Below are positions 1-12,300 of a DNA stretch of 64,000 nucleotides, piece by piece. This DNA comes from Chrysoperla carnea. Its lineage: Eukaryota > Arthropoda > Insecta > Neuroptera > Chrysopidae. The first letter of the stretch is position 1. Every line of letters begins with the position of its first letter. Made by a program: the position numbers and the translations under genes. The stretch is taken from assembly GCF_905475395.1 (NCBI RefSeq), contig NC_058341.1:32379501-32443500 (forward strand), read 5' to 3'. The notes under the pieces are model-generated. The model was given only the letters and a program-made list of their open reading frames with translations. It made no database searches and was not told the origin of the DNA.

Positions 1-155
1 ATCTTTAGTTATTACTTTTATCTTTCTCTCTACCACTTTTACTTTAGATGACATAAAAATTTAAAATTGGCGTATTTGTTTCATACATTAAAAAGTTTTT
101 ACAATTTTTATTTATGATTTATAATTTTTAATTATGTTTTCTCTTTTTGTTTCAG

Positions 156-3100
156 TTATTGCACTACTATTTATATTTTTTGTGACAAGTTCGATTGGTG
201 TATACACTTTATGGTGCACAGATACATTTGAAGCTGCTATTTTACAGGTAGATAAGTACAATAATAGCGAATTTATCTTAGAATCAGAAAACTGTTAAAT
301 GAAAGTCAGGAATTTTTAATAAACTTAAGAAGATTTATTATTATTTACTATCAATAGAAAAAGAATTATTACACGCAAGCCATGCTTCAAAATTTAATCT
401 TCTATGATCCTCCTTTAGGTAGAGATAATAGATACTTGTTTAATTTATGTTTTAAGACTTGTAAACAAATAAATTATTAAAATAATACAAAATTAAATTA
501 GATAATTGTGATCATTCGATGTTTTATAAAAAGTTTGTCTTATCCCAATGGTCAAGGATACTCAGGGTCAAATTTGATATACATATAATGATTCGGGAAT
601 AAGCAGTTCATATTTATAATATTGTTAACGATAACATTTTCTTATTTAAAAATAATGAAATCAATTAATATATATTTTGTGATTAAAGCGTTATATTGTT
701 TCTCACGCCCCACGTACCGCAAGGGATGTTTGATTACTAATTAAAAGGCAAGGTTAAGATTTAAGCTCAGGAACTTTTAATGTAGTACTACTCGAACACG
801 AATTTCTTGTTCTATTAAACAACATAATATATTCACAATGAACAAAATTGTGTGCATTTCCTATACAGGGTGGACCATTTTAATCTATAATGGCTAGTTT
901 TTTTATGAGAATCAACTTACTAATTTAAAGTGTTATTCTATATCTTACCTTTTAGGATCTAAATTGGCTATTAAAAAAACCCGGAGAACTTGGTCCAATC
1001 TGATGTGAGAAAATGATTACCAAACTCTGCAACTTTTGATTAAGTTATTTTTTGTTTTAACTACAAAACGGGCTAATAGCCATAATATATTAAGGAGTGC
1101 GCTAGTTTTTATAAGACAGTTCATCCATACATTTGTACTGTATTATTTTAAATTACTATGATTACTTAATATTCATCTATTTATTCAACTCCTACTGAAA
1201 CCCGGTTTAAGCTTGTTATCTTAGTTTAAGTTATCTTTCTTACTTTCTTAAGGTAGTTTAAATTCTCTTTCTTACGAAAACAAACGAAATCGTGTTAAAT
1301 ATTTATTTAAAAAAATTATATTTAATGTTTTCTTTTTCTTTCTAGAATTTAGTTCTTGCAAACAATACGGCCGCATATTTTATGTGGAAACAACCACCTG
1401 TTAAAACGTTATTAAGAGTACGAATCTTTAACTACACAAATATTGATGCATTTTTAAATCAAACTGAAAAAAAATTGAGAGTTGAGGAAGTTGGACCCTA
1501 TGTTTATGAGTGAGTATAAAACTATCGACTATACAAAGTGCTTGTGAAATATCGATGCGATATTTAATATTGTTTTGCTTTTATTTCAAATTAAAAGTGA
1601 ATTAACTCAATTTGATTATCCTAAATATGCCAAAAATAAAACCCTTATATTAATTTTAAACTTTTCTAGTGAAACATTGGAACGTGTGAATGTGGCGTTT
1701 AATGGCAACGGAACTGTTTCATATCAAGAACATCGCAGCTACAATTTCAGACCCGATTTATCGAAAAGAGCACGCCAACATGACAAAGTTATAGTTCCAA
1801 ATGTACCACTAATTGTAAGTATGGAAAACAAATTTTGATTATTTTCTTCATTCCTTTACTCTCTTTTTCAACTAAAATCTACTTCACCTCATCCTTAGCC
1901 GGACTACCCTTAATATCATTAGTTACAGCAGAATAATTTATTAGAGTCTCTTTATTTTTTAGGGTGCAATTAGTATGGTAAAGGACACGTATTTCGTAAC
2001 AAGATGGGGTTTAAATCGACTAATCAAAGAATTAAAAGCTCCACCCTTCAAAGTATTACCTGCACATCGATTTTTATGGGGCTATGACGATTCATTTATC
2101 TCACTAGCAAAAGGCGTAATGGCATTAAAAAATGATTTTTCAATGGATAAATTTGGATTAATAGCACTTGTAAGTTAAGCATACAATAATATCGGAAATA
2201 TTTTTAGATTAATGATACATTTTCAATATAGCGAAATGGAACTTCAAGAGATCGTATAACAATTTACACTGGCGAAACTGATTTAAATAAATTGGGATTA
2301 ATTGATCGATTTAATGGCGAATCTCATACACCATTTTGGTCAACGGAGGAATGTAATCGAGTTGATGGGACAGATGGGGCACATTTTCCATTAGATGCGA
2401 TACATAATTTGGAACAGATATATGTTTATAATAAAGAAATTTGCCGTAAATTGCCGTTGGAGTATACGGAATCTGTGATGATAAATTTGGTAAGTTTTTA
2501 TTAAAATTTCTATAAAGACAAATAATTGTATCTTTACAGCATTCTGACCACTATTTACCATGCCTAAATCTAGATTTGTCTTGCGAATAAGATGGTTTCT
2601 TATTTTCTAGAGCCATGTCTTTTTAAGCTTGGTGTGATTTGCAGTTAAATATAAACATATTTTATCTTTAGTGATATAATTTTTTATTTTTCGGCACAAA
2701 ATTTGTATTTTAAAAGTTTCTAAATTGTTTTTTTGTTTAATAGGATAATGAAGTAGAAATGCCAGCGTTGCGTTATAGATTTCCAAAACATGTGTTTTCA
2801 TCACCAGACATTGTACCAGAGAATCAATGTTTTTGTCACTTAGATTCAGGTGTTTGTCCACCAGAAGGTGTTTTCAATGCAAGTCCATGTGTGTATGGAT
2901 TACCTTTTTATCCATCATTTCCACACTTTTATCTAGCAGATCCGAAACTGATTAAATCAATTGATGGTTTACATCCCGATCCAGAAAAACATGCCACCTA
3001 TTTAGATGTGCATCCAAATTTAGCATTTCCACTTAGTGGAAGTTCTCGCATACAGATTAATCTTCAGGTATTTATTTTCACTTTTGTTGATAAAATATTT

Positions 3101-4743
3101 TAATATTATATCAATTCTAATTAATTTTTTTTTTCAGATACGAAAATCAAGAGAGTTTGACTCTTTTAGCAAATTTGAAGACGGCACCCTTCTACCGGTT
3201 GCTTGGTTAGAAGTGGTAAGTTTTATACATTTTTAGTGTTTTTAGTGACTAAAAAATATCGCGTTCTCAATAACCACAGTTTTTTTTAAGTAAAACTGTT
3301 TTTTGCTTCTAAAAGTTTCGTATCCAGTAACTCCATGACTCAAAGACTAAAGCTTAATTCTTCAAGTGAGAAGAAGTTTTTACAATGCTTTTAATGGGAG
3401 TTTATCTTTGATATTATGTTATCTAAAGATATACATATAAATTGGGTCTTTGTTAATATAAATAGTTTAAAAAAATTAATTAAAGACTCATGCTAAATAC
3501 TTCAGAAATTGGATTAAGTGCAATAATTACCTAATCAACGATTTTTATTTCATTTGTAATTTGTGTAGTTTATTTAAAAATTGGGTTAAGTGCAATAATC
3601 AATATTTTTTAATTATTATATATCCTCGATATCAATGTTGCAGACAATTATGTTATCTTAGACAATAATTTCCTAGTTTTTTTAATGTTTAAATAAGCAT
3701 TTCTTGTAGTCTAAAAGCCGTTAAGATTTAAGGGGTGGTATTTAAGGCACCGTGCATTGAGGTCTATTCAACGGGCACTTATGTCCAACATTCCTGATCA
3801 TCTGTAGGTAGAAAATATCATCAGAATGTCTCTATTTCTGATTAAAAACAGTTCATTCTAGCTGCAAATATTATTCTGTAAGTCCCCAGGCCTTCCCCTT
3901 GAATGTGTCCAAAATAATCTGAATTTTTATTTTATTTACCTAATATTTAATTTGAAAACATGAAAATTTTGAAATGTCTCAAGTGTTTTTTTGTATTCAA
4001 ACTTTGTAACAGAAGTATTATACAAACTTTCACTGTACCTCAAATACCTACCCTAACTTGCTAAACTGTTCTGCTAATACCGTATTTGAGAAATACAGGA
4101 TGCGCTTTTAATTGCTCTAAAAACACATTTCGATCTCGAGTCAATTTCCAAAGCCCTGGGTGATTTATTTCTGTACCGCATTTGTGTAATTCGCTTCGAA
4201 TACTTATGCAGCTATTGAATCCAGGAGCCTCGTACATAATTACTAATGCAGGGGTGAGACGCCAAGGGGTGTGACATTTATTTTCTCACCTATGCTCATC
4301 TGTACCGAGCAAAACTGATGCCATGGTGCTTAAACATACTTTTACATATAGAAGCATCTTTTTCAACATGATTCCTGGTGGGTCATTTCACCTGAAAAAT
4401 TTTAGCATTGGGCTTGTAGTCTATTATAATATCTATATCAAATATTATTTACTTCCATTTTTTATTAAAATATTTTTAATTTTATTTACAGAGTCTAGGT
4501 CAACTACCTCCTGATCTAATCGATATAATATATCATGCAACATTTTCTGCAGCCACCATGAAAACTGTGCTCAGGTTTTTGACATTAATTGTTGCGGGAA
4601 TAACATTAAGTTTATTATTAACATGGTTATATGCAAATTACACAAGTAAATTATATAGACGACGTTTAGCTGAACAAATCAAATGCAATTTTAACCCAAA
4701 TCAAGATATATCGAACATAATTCAACATCGACCAATGTCATAA
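156..4743 (+). CDS. CD36 / scavenger receptor class B family protein (5' end outside window)
   Basis: Eight exons join in phase: 156-247, 1346-1509, 1670-1814, 1963-2169, 2232-2489, 2744-3067, 3138-3215 and 4492-4743, giving about 505 residues, close to the usual family length of about 500. The first exon seen starts in mid-codon after an acceptor, so only a short N-terminus lies upstream. In order: an N-terminal membrane segment ending YTLWC, the VGPYVY motif, an ectodomain with NGTVSY, a cysteine cluster (residues around NQCFCHLDSGVC), FYLADP, DVHPNLAFPL with RIQINLQ, then a C-terminal membrane segment and a short cytosolic tail ending in a stop. Family members are two-pass surface receptors for lipids, lipoproteins or apoptotic cells. 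The insect subfamily (SNMP, emp, croquemort, ninaD type) cannot be assigned from sequence alone. The last intron is long (1.3 kb). Confidence 0.93.
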
Positions 4744-5177
4744 AAAAACTCAACTTTATCGAAACCATTACGTGATATAAACTAATTTTATACTGTACAA
4801 ATTTTTTAATATTTTGTGTTTTATTACAAGGTGTTACAAGAAGGTTATGAAATCCTTTGCAAAGCTGAAACTAGCCAAAATTGTGTTTATTGTGATATTT
4901 TTTCTTGAACAAAACTTTAGTTTCAAATAATAATGTGGTTGTGCCTTTATAAAATTATACTCAAATAATCGCCTAACTACTAAAATAAGTTTAAAAACTG
5001 AAGGATACAGATAGAATAATTTGAAATATTCAATTCTTTCAGGAAATATAAAAATATGAAAAGTGAAGTGATTATTTAAAGGTGACGTATTCACTTTTCA
5101 ATGTAGTTTTACAAACATAAAAATCGCTTTATCAATAATTTAATCCGTTAATCGCTTTATAATCTACGTTGTTTTCT

Positions 5178-5187
5178 AATAAATAAA
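5178..5187 (+). terminator. Candidate polyadenylation signal of the CD36-family gene
   Basis: Two overlapping AATAAA hexamers lie about 435 bases after the stop codon. They are the clearest signal before the convergent P gene, but in such AT-rich DNA the hexamer can occur by chance. Confidence 0.35.
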
Positions 5188-5210
5188 TGAAAATGATTTT
5201 AATCTGGTCA

Positions 5211-5278
5211 TTAAAAAGTTTGAAGTATGCAGGCATGTGAAAACTTGGCATTAAAAAGTCTGAAGTATGCAGACTTGT
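5211..5278. repeat. Two-copy tandem repeat, period 40
   Basis: A 28-base unit starting TTAAAAAGT and containing GAAGTATGCAG occurs at 5211-5238 and again at 5251-5278 with three mismatches. Confidence 0.8.
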
Positions 5279-6160
5279 AAGACAATTGTCTCAATCGTAC
5301 CCTTGAAGAATAGCTCCTTATTTTAGACATATTTATATTTATAAAGATTATTCAAAGTAACGGCTAAACTTTTCTTGTGATATAAATATTCCATTTAATA
5401 AGCTTAGTTGTTTTTTGGCGGTAGTTACTGCTTTGCTCGATCGTACAAGTAAATAAGATCACACTTTGAGTTCCAATACTCAAAACTTGAAACTTGTACT
5501 CAAAATGGCAGCTTATAGTTTGAGGCTCACTAGTTATTCCAGTAATCATAATTTTCGAAACCGAAAAATGTAGTTTTTCGCTTATTGTTATTAGCTCAGA
5601 ATCACTAGAACGATTTTACCAACTTTATTATAAAAGATGGTGCACAAGCAGTTATACAAGCGTGAAAAGAGCCTGATCAACCAAATTTTGATGGTAACCT
5701 TGACTTCTATATCGATGTGGCAGGCGATTTATACTAACTTTGCTGACGGTATCTTTATGAATTTCATTGTCTTTTATTTTTTAAAAGTTTGATTTTTTCA
5801 ATAAATATTTTTTAATTGTTATTTCGGTTAATTTTTTCTCGAATCGTTTTAATTCTATAAAAGTCTAAACTAGTCTTGGAAATTTATTGAATACAATTGG
5901 TACTATTTCAATAGTGTATACCTACTTATGCACCATACCTGTATACGTTTTTTTTTTTTATGTTTGAATTTTAAATATAGAAGATGAAAATATTTAAGTA
6001 TGCTAGTAAATTTAATAAGTATGCTAGTAAATAAATTTAACTAAATAAAAGGAAGATTTTTTACTTAATAATTTAAATATTCAACTCGAATTAATATAGA
6101 AGTATATTAGTGTTATAAAAATAAAAAGACAATTTTAAAATATAAAATATAATATATTAC

Positions 6161-6166
6161 TTTATT
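6161..6166 (-). terminator. Candidate polyadenylation signal of the P gene
   Basis: TTTATT on the plus strand reads AATAAA on the minus strand, about 160 bases after the P gene stop. The position is typical, but the hexamer is common in this AT-rich DNA. Confidence 0.35.
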
Positions 6167-6211
6167 TTTTAGTAAATACAATTTTATTATAGAATAATTT
6201 TTTTAAAATTT

Positions 6212-6300
6212 TGCTAATTTTAAAGCATTTAAAAATATTTAAAATACTGCTAATTTCAAAGCATTTAAAAATATTTAAAATATTGCTAATTTTAAAGCAT
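6212..6300. repeat. Tandem repeat, period 36, about 2.5 copies
   Basis: Units start at 6212, 6248 and 6284 with TGCTAATTT(T/C)AAAGCATTT; the first two are almost identical and the third is partial. It lies just downstream of the P gene stop codon, in its probable 3' UTR. Confidence 0.85.
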
Positions 6301-6327
6301 GCAATGTATGCTTATTAAATATAATTT

Positions 6328-9300
6328 TTAATAATTCCATTCTAAAACTACATGTGCAATAATTAGATAAGTAGTTGTAACAATCATTGAAACCAACATG
6401 ATTGGAAAACCTAATCTGAAACAATTAATGTGTAATATTTTCAATGAGACTAATTATCAAATTATTTTTAAGACTCAAGATACACCGATGCAGCAAAATT
6501 CATTAGACAAACAACTTTTGGGAAAAAATATTTTGCTTAATAACGATTTTGCTGCATCAGTGTGTCAATACTGAATAATACATGTAAAAATAATTTTTAA
6601 AATAGGAAAAAAAATAATACAAAAATTAAGTACCTACCAAATGTTAATAAAAATTGTAAAAAATAAGAAAACTGCCAAAAAATGTAAATACTACGGATAT
6701 AGAAATTACATAAAAATTATTATAAGCAGTTTAGGTATCTAAGGCTAAGATCACAAGAGCATTCATTTTAACGTTTGTTAAGAACACGCAGTGCTTCATG
6801 AAGCTATTTCGTGCATAGAAGTTTACGCCCCGGTAAACAGCTCTATTTAACATAATTGATGCACCGTGTGATCTTCGCCTAAGTTTTAAAGTATTACTGA
6901 TTTTCAAGTACTAAGGCTGGCTAAAGTTATGTAGCGGAAAAGAACGTTTGTGTTCAAGTGCAAAATTTAAAGAGCTAAAAGTACGAGAAAACTGTCGGCG
7001 GAAACGAAACACTAAAAACAGTCAAATTTCGAAAAATTTGAACAGTAAGGCGGATTTGAATGCAGTTTTCTGCCATTCGATTCGTTAGAGCGTCAGGAAA
7101 TAGTGTGACCAAAATTGATTTATACTCAATTTCACAATTCGGTTAAAAGTGATGAAAATGATTCCAAAATTGTTACTCGAAAGTTCTTGGGGTCGCTGAA
7201 CACGAATATCGCATCAGAATTGATCTCCGACGTACCTGGTGCCTCGGATATTTTCAACGTCTCCAGGAGTTTTCAGAAAATTCGTTATATAATCGGTCCA
7301 AATTCGTTACTCGAAGGATTTTGGGATCGCTTAACTCGAATCTCGGATGATATTCGGAAACATTTTCATCACTATTAACCGAATTGTGATTTTAGTATAT
7401 TAACGGTTAAAATGCAATTATTTTTGCAAATTGCATATTTTTAATTACTAATAAATTAATTTATGTTACAAAATTTCCTGACGCTGACACGAATCGAATG
7501 CAGAAGATCGCATTCAAATTCGTCTTACTGTTCACATTTTCGAACTTCAGAGCTTCGTTTTTTGCTGATGTGTAAATTTTATGCTTCTAAATTTTAATAA
7601 ACTACTGTAAAGAACACTAAAATTGGTTCTATATGTAAGAGCTTTAAAATTTTATTCTAGTTTAACTGCTTAATTGACTCCACTATACGATGAAAAAGTG
7701 TACAGTTCGAATCTGCATTGTATATTTAAAAAAAAAATTTGAATATTTTTGTATACATACTTAAAAAAATCTATGAATGAAAATTTATAACCATGTTGTT
7801 CGGCGACTCCCGCACAAATTACATTTGCAGAGGCTCCGAATAATGTACCATTTCCTAAGTATTATATGAATTTTTGTAAATACATGACGTTTTAGTTGTA
7901 AAAAAATTCAATTGTGTATAAATAATTATTTTTTGTTTACCTCCTAAACATGCTCCAAATGATAATGCCCAAATTAACGGTTGTAATGGTAAATTTAAGT
8001 CACGATTATCATTTAATGATATTGCAATTCTAACCATCATTGTTGTCAATGGAATGTTATCAACAAATGCAGAGGCTGCAGCTGATACCCATAGAATTAA
8101 AAGTATTGCAACGGCTAATTGATTTTCTTTATCAACAGCTAAAATTACGGATTGAGTTTGTTCACCAATCCAATCGATAAAACCCAGTTTGGAAAGTGCC
8201 TGTGTAAAATAAAAGTACAAATAATTACAAAATCAACCAAAAAGTTTTCGAAGTTTTTGAAGAAAATTCTGAAGAATTCTAGAATTGCAAAAATCCGGAA
8301 AATACACTTTACTTCTTTTTTATTCCATAAAATATATTTTAACTCCCCTTTTACTTTTATTATCCCTCTTTTTACACCCTATTTTAGATTAATCCCTAAA
8401 ATAGAAATTTATTAAAATAGAAGATGAGGCTAGGCTTATGTTTTTCGAGGCAACCGAATTCATGCTCTGCCTGTTTTCCCTTTTTACTGACCAGAAGGCA
8501 GAATTTACTTAAAACTTACTTCCATTAATATAAATAATGAAGCAAAAAACAATAACGTCGACCATTCCACACGTAACAAAACTGATTCAAAATTACCACG
8601 ATCAGAAATTAATAATAACAGCATGACACCCAATAATGCAGTCCATCCTAGACCAAGACGTGCTAGAAGCATTAGAAAAACGTTTTTAAAACTTTTTAAA
8701 ATTAATAACCATTTGTTGTAACTTACCAAAAACAGGAATAGCATGAAGGAAGAATACGAGAATTACCACAAACAATGTAAATCCAGATTTAATTAACAGT
8801 TCTTTGTCACGAATTGGATACTAAAAATATAAATATGTTATTTAAGAATACACGCAGACGGCTAAAATTACTTAGCGGTCCAAAAATTTTAATTGCCAAA
8901 AAAATTAAATTTATAAATTATGATAAATCGTACTAGGGGAGTATACATGAAATTGGGGGCAAGGAAATCTGCAAGCTGTGTGTACTGCTAGTTCTCTCTC
9001 CTTTTCTTTTCATATATATTTTTTAGGCAGTTCACAAAGTAGGTAAGTTATTCATATTTTAATCTTATCCATATTCTTTCACTACCTCAGCCTCAGCCAA
9101 TAGACCAAAAGTAGTTGAAAATATTAGTAGTTATTCAGGATATAATAACGCCAGAAATTATTTTCATTTAAAACTTTGGTGTTGTGACTTTTGACTTTTT
9201 ATGATGTTAAAATATATATTTACCGCTCTCCTGGAACGTTAATTTTCACCAAAGCTCAATGTTTTCGCAAGTAAGAGTCAATTTTCCTGTTTTTCTCATT

Positions 9301-12300
9301 GCCCTTCTCATTAATCGCTTGAAAATAAAGTCTAAATTCTGAAATTTTGAACTAATAGAGTTATTGTTTAGCCTCACTTACTTTTTCTTTCAATTCATCC
9401 AAAGTAGCGCTATGTTTATAAGTAGTGGAATTACTTTCAGTCATTTTTACTTTCAATTCACTTAGTAATCGATTTATTTTAGTCATCAAACTTTCACGAA
9501 CAATATCTTCGTTTTTTGAATAACTTGAAAGTGATGATACGGTTTTTTGCCATATGGCAAGTTCATGTTTTAAATCTAGAAAAAAATTATAGGACTCATT
9601 TTATGAAAGATTGCTCAAATATTAGTGCAATAGCGTAAATGCCAAATCAAAAATAAGCATTTACTCTAAAATCTTATAATACCTTGAACTTCTTGATTAT
9701 CTTTCGAAAGTAAATCAGCTTTTGTAAGCGTAAGCCTTAAATAGATATAGATAACAATCGTCGAAAGTACAACACCAATTCCCATGTGAAGAAAAAATGT
9801 GAAAAAATTTACACCCTAAAATTATAGAATAAAAAAATGAGTTAAATATCTTCAATAAATTTATTTTGAAATGAAATCGTTATCGTCCCATATTTTATAT
9901 TTAAAAACACTAATTTTTGGGGGTAATGAAGTTCTATTTCAAAGTAAATTTATTGTATCGTTCTATCAAAACAAAGTGGTACTGAGCAAAAGAAAGTGTA
10001 GATTGCAAATACATATATGTCTCTTTGGCAGTGCCACTTTGGTTTGATAGAACTCTAGTAGATAGTTTTTCAGAAATTTATACAAATATTAATACGAGAA
10101 CCAATATTAAAGCTGTCGAAACTGTTTAACAATTTTCATAGCTTGTGGGTATTAATACTCGGCTACATCCAATGAAGGATTAATCATTAGGCGGATGAGG
10201 AAACTGTTTAGGATTCCGCATCGGCTAGGGGCCTCAGGGAAAGATCATAATAGAAAAAAACAAATTTGTTCGAAAAGGGTGCCACAAACAGATACCAAGT
10301 TGATTTACAAAGACTAAAAAACAAGAAAAAAGGGGAAAAAGCTAATTTTTATGAAAAGGACCACACGCAAGAGGGCGCAAAGGTGACAAATTTTCGCATC
10401 GTCTAGAGGACCCGGAAATTGCATTGTCTAGGAGTTTCCGACATGGTTTCAATTCGGCACTGACTACATCAAATACGAGATTGATTGAAGCCTGCCAGAA
10501 TTTTACTTTCTCAAACTAAGCAATTCTCTTAATTGCTCTAGACGACCAGGGTCATCGGCTATATTTCCAAACATTTAGACAGTTTCAAATAAAATCAGAG
10601 CTAATAAGCATACCTACTTATTTCTAGTTCAAAAAAATTTAAACTAAACTAATCTAAACAAATTTGACAAACTTAATGTACATACAGATCGAATTACTGA
10701 AGGATTTGTTGTAATTATGACATTCGGTGGATCTCCAATCGGTGTTAAAGCACCTCCTATGTTAGAATAAATTACCATAATCATTAAAACTTTAACGGGA
10801 TATAATTGCATTACTTCACACAACCTAAATAAAATAAAAAAAATTTATTAAAAAAAAATGAATTTTGGCTTAAAACCTCATACAACCTTATTGTTATTGG
10901 TGTCATTAATAAAACAGTAGTGACATTATCCAAAAATGAAGATAATAATGCCGTAAAAAAGCATAAAACTGTAATTAATGGCCAAACTTGTCCATCGGTT
11001 ATCTAAAATATTTGATAGTTATATTATTATACAAATATTTACCACATTGTACTATTAAGATATTTAAAGAACTTCTCACCAACATAAATGTCTTGATCCT
11101 AAAAAATGGGGACTTATATACACGAAAAAACAGCGCGATTTGACTGAATGAGTAAAATCTTAAAAATAATGGAAGTTGGTTGTTATGGCGCGCAATTTTA
11201 GTACAAACTGTAGTCAGGATAGTCATTAAACTTCATCAAAAGCGAAAAGATCCTATTTAAAAAAATTCAGAGAGAGTGCAAAGACCACAATTTTGAAGTT
11301 TGCCGTTTTGAAGTCTGAGGCATTTGTCAACAAGTCTTCCATCATCCACGCACGAGTTTTATAAACGAAATTCATCCACATTTATGGAAAACGGCCATGG
11401 AAAAACTCCTATGTGACAGCACAGTTTATTTGATAATAAATTTCCAACATTTAATATTCCAACATTAATTTTAAATTTTGGGCACCTGTTTTTTCACCAA
11501 GCATAGATAAGAAACTATGATTCCACAGTAGGAAACACAGGCAACTTAAGTTGAATTAATATAATACAACTATGGTGGAAGAATTAGAAACATTGATTTT
11601 TGTTGAAAATAAAAATGTTCAATGTACTAATCTGCGCTCCCATTTTATGTTAATTCTCATAGACCAAGGAAAAAGCTGCAGTTATTCTTTTAGAGACTAT
11701 GATTTGAAGACTTCCAATTTATCTACCATGAGGCTTTTTTTAACAGAAATTAATAAATAAATAAATATTCCTACCTGATACGCCGCGACTGCCATATAAT
11801 CAAAAACTCCAGTATCCGAAAATATTGCAACTAGTATCATCATTGAAAATAACAATAAAATAGTTTCAATATCAATCCATGAAATAATTAATTTTATGCT
11901 GGGTCTATCATTCAACGCTGCTAAAATAGCTACAGCCATTGTGCTAGCTAGCATGGCAGCCAGCGTTCTATGTACTAACTAAAATAATGATGGAAATTAT
12001 ATTACATTTTTGGCAATTTTTTTTCCTGCAGTAGGAAATCTTTCCTTTATTTCTAAAGTATATTCATGTTGTTTCATCGAATTATACTTAAAACATATAT
12101 TCCAAATGTATCCAAAAAAAAAACGTCCAAATCATGAATAGAATAATGTTAAATCATTTCTTATTAATTAACAAAGATTTTAGTCGTTAGTTTTCCGTAA
12201 TCATTCACCGATGAGGAGCGGCAGGAGACTAATTAGAATAATTTTACGTACCTCAAAAATAATCATAACATACAAGCCCGATAATAAAATAGCACCATAT

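Larger units (their letters stand above)
4744..6327. other. Intergenic, between convergent CD36-family and P genes
   Basis: This is the shared 3' flank of two genes that converge tail to tail. It holds candidate poly(A) signals for both and two small tandem repeats. I see no coding exon; the short open frames have no recognisable protein pattern or splice context. Confidence 0.6.

Noticed and set aside
7115-7378. 87-residue open frame
   Set aside because: It lies wholly inside the foldback element core and its direct sub-repeats; no family resemblance.
10137-10570. GC-richer P gene intron stretch as a possible exon or element
   Set aside because: The P protein reads directly from exon to exon across it in phase, no open frame has protein-like content, and no terminal repeats were found; probably old repeat DNA.
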